From: Halovenus sp.
GTDB taxonomy: Archaea; Halobacteriota; Halobacteria; Halobacteriales; Haloarculaceae
Assembly (NCBI GenBank): GCA_028274925.1
Contig: JAQCNR010000371.1
Location: 1 to 6,689 of the forward strand
Reading direction: 5' to 3'
DNA: 6,689 nt
The position numbers and the translations under genes were made by a program. The notes beneath the pieces are model-generated. The model was not told where the DNA came from. It saw only the letters and a list, made by a program, of their open reading frames with translations, and did no database searches. Below are positions 5,897 through 6,689 of this stretch, in pieces (position 1 is the stretch's first letter; every line of letters begins with the position of its first letter).

Positions 5897-5987
5897 TCAG
5901 TCTTGACGACGCTCTGTATAAAAACCTTCGCAACCGACAGCTCCGGCCGGTTGCGCGTGGTCGCTGTATTCCGACGGTCAAGACTGA
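5897..5987. repeat. 11-bp inverted repeat spanning the divergent promoter region
   Basis: TCAGTCTTGAC (5897-5907) and GTCAAGACTGA (5977-5987) are exact reverse complements separated by 69 bases. Read in its own direction of transcription, each divergent gene therefore has the same GTCAAGACTGA element upstream. The left arm lies between the candidate aCPSF1 TATA box and its predicted transcription start. The right arm lies 26-36 bases before the ATG at 6013, at core-promoter position. A shared operator or activator site is the simplest reading. Confidence 0.5.
5917..5924 (-). promoter_or_regulatory. Candidate TATA box for aCPSF1
   Basis: On the minus strand TTTTTATA is preceded by TTGCGAAGG (5933-5925), which fits a purine-rich BRE next to a haloarchaeal TTTATA-type box. 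Transcription would start near 5893 and leave a leader of roughly 115 bases. Read on the + strand the same AT tract is TATAAAAA and could serve the 6013 gene, but the flank there is less BRE-like. Confidence 0.5.
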
Positions 5988-6012
5988 TACTCGCGGCGAC
6001 CACAGTCCCGAT

Positions 6013-6492
6013 ATGCACGTCACACCGGCTGTTGTGGCCGAGGAGTACGAGTGGGTTCGCTCGCGAGGCGACCGGACCGTTCCACTGATCAACGAGGTAC
6101 GCGAAGACCTCGCCGACCTGTTTGAGACGACTGTCGACCCCGTGTCAGACCAGCAGTACACCGAGGCAGTCGAAGCAGTGTTCGCTGATGGCGACCTAGC
6201 GGTCAACGTCGCCGCGCTCGTCCGATTACTCCGAAACCTCGACGTCGACGGCGACTATCCGGGCTTCGTCGTCGACGAACTGCTCGGCCGGGAACTCGCG
6301 GGGATGCTGGCAGGCACCCAGCCGTTGCGGCTGCTTGGCGAGGCAACCTTTCACTACGCCGATGTTCACATCCACGACGGGGCGGGTGCTGGCACGGACG
6401 ACCTCGACGCAGCACTGGCCGCTGGCTTCCAGACCCGGCTGCCGGGCTGGAACTGGACCGAAGGGCCGAGTCCGTTTTCTGTGTCGGAGTAG
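6013..6492 (+). CDS. Acidic 159-residue protein of unknown function
   Basis: I do not recognise this family. The protein is strongly acidic, lacks membrane spans or a signal peptide, and is probably cytoplasmic. The N-terminal two-thirds looks helical (about 5-75, with EEYEWVRSRG, INEVREDLADLF and YTEAVEAVFADG). A DVDGDYPGFVVDELLGREL stretch (77-95) follows. A histidine cluster sits at HYADVHIHDG (114-123; His114, His119, His121) and could bind metal. It ends with an aromatic PGWNWTEGPSPF tail. Codon composition matches its neighbours and argues for a real haloarchaeal gene. The ATG at 6013 fits a nearly leaderless message, with a weak TGATAC at 5985-5990 as TATA candidate. An in-frame start further upstream is not needed. 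It is divergent from aCPSF1 and shares its promoter spacer. The hairpin array lies 81 bases after its stop. Confidence 0.78.
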   Translation: MHVTPAVVAEEYEWVRSRGDRTVPLINEVREDLADLFETTVDPVSDQQYTEAVEAVFADGDLAVNVAALVRLLRNLDVDGDYPGFVVDELLGRELAGMLAGTQPLRLLGEATFHYADVHIHDGAGAGTDDLDAALAAGFQTRLPGWNWTEGPSPFSVSE

Positions 6493-6573
6493 TCTCGGGA
6501 AGCCAAGGTTGCTCTTGGACCGCAAACAACCAGAAAGCCCCGGCACTCTCGACTCCCGCGACTCGCTGTCGTT

Positions 6574-6679
6574 CGAAAGAGCCGCAGGCTCTTTCGTGAT
6601 CTTCAAAAAAGCCCACGGCTTTTTTGGACCTCGCGGGAGCTTTGCTCCCGCTCAGTGACGAGAGAGCTCCGCTCTCTCG
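6574..6679. repeat. Array of four tandem perfect hairpins
   Basis: Four perfect stems, each with a 3-base loop, follow one another. The first is 6574-6596 (10 bp, loop GCA), the second 6604-6626 (10 bp, loop CAC), the third 6633-6651 (8 bp, loop TTT) and the fourth 6659-6679 (9 bp, loop TCC). The spacers are 7, 6 and 7 bases. The stem sequences differ, but all have a purine-rich left arm and a pyrimidine-rich right arm on the + strand, and a loop-proximal AGC/GCT core. The preceding bases 6493-6573 hold only a weak CCAAG/CTTGG stem (6503-6518) and no gene. The array may continue past the window edge. Transcript processing or termination, a cruciform or a recombination substrate are all possible. 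Confidence 0.8.
6604..6626. terminator. Possible bidirectional terminator hairpin
   Basis: CAAAAAAGCC-CAC-GGCTTTTTTG gives a 10-bp stem with a six-T run (6620-6625) on the + strand and an equal six-T run on the - strand. Archaeal termination depends mainly on U-rich tracts rather than on the stem, so the T runs could terminate the 6013 gene and any gene entering from the right. This is the second hairpin of the array. Confidence 0.4.
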
Positions 6680-6689
6680 AACCACGCTC

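Noticed and set aside
5773..6018. 81-residue minus-strand frame across the divergent spacer
   Set aside because: Its start overlaps the 6013 gene, so its promoter would lie inside that gene. It runs through the TATA element and inverted repeat and has no motif. Only its last 23 codons are kept, as a low-confidence leader frame.
6574..6679. CRISPR array
   Set aside because: The units are hairpins with differing sequences and 6-7 base spacers. No repeat of 23-47 bases recurs and no cas gene is present.
6203..6685. 160-residue minus-strand frame over the 6013 gene and hairpin array
   Set aside because: It has an Arg/Ser-rich shadow composition and crosses the hairpins. The + strand frame has the acidic composition expected.

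Overview
The window reads as chromosomal DNA of a haloarchaeon, most like Haloarcula and relatives. The evidence is the GC-rich but AT-interrupted base composition, acidic D/E-rich soluble proteins, a Euryarchaeota-type KH/metallo-beta-lactamase/beta-CASP RNase (aCPSF1/FttA), archaeal TATA-type promoter elements close to start codons, and a general lack of strong Shine-Dalgarno sites. The genus is an inference; no rRNA or other marker is present.

Layout. Bases 1-333 are non-coding and rich in small inverted repeats. A 492-residue HPP-type membrane protein fused to two Usp-like domains (334-1812, +) is followed by a 34-residue single-span membrane microprotein (1864-1968, +). The microprotein ends one base from the end of a convergent 68-residue winged-helix regulator (1970-2176, -). 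Divergent from that regulator is an apparent operon on the + strand: a 66-residue and an 80-residue two-span membrane protein (2301-2501, 2513-2755) and a 350-residue LOV photosensor-kinase-like protein (2804-3856). That protein's stop codon directly abuts the stop codon of convergent aCPSF1/FttA (3857-5776, -), the archaeal transcription-termination ribonuclease. A 236-bp divergent spacer (5777-6012) holds a TATA element, a widely spaced 11-bp inverted repeat, a leader hairpin and a possible leader peptide. It separates aCPSF1 from an unrecognised acidic 159-residue protein (6013-6492, +). The window closes with an array of four near-perfectly spaced hairpins (6574-6679).

How the parts may work together. 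The small HTH protein could control its own leaderless promoter and the divergent membrane/LOV operon. The LOV protein keeps the flavin-adduct cysteine and an intact ATPase domain, but the phosphoacceptor-histidine segment expected in haloarchaeal kinases is missing, apparently through a clean in-frame loss between two similar short sequences. It is therefore more likely a light-responsive ATPase or regulatory partner than an ordinary autophosphorylating kinase. The aCPSF1 gene is housekeeping.

The most unusual structures are the histidine-less LOV kinase, the four-hairpin array with polarised purine/pyrimidine arms, and the regulatory architecture upstream of aCPSF1. No CRISPR array, tRNA, rRNA, transposase or defence operon was seen.
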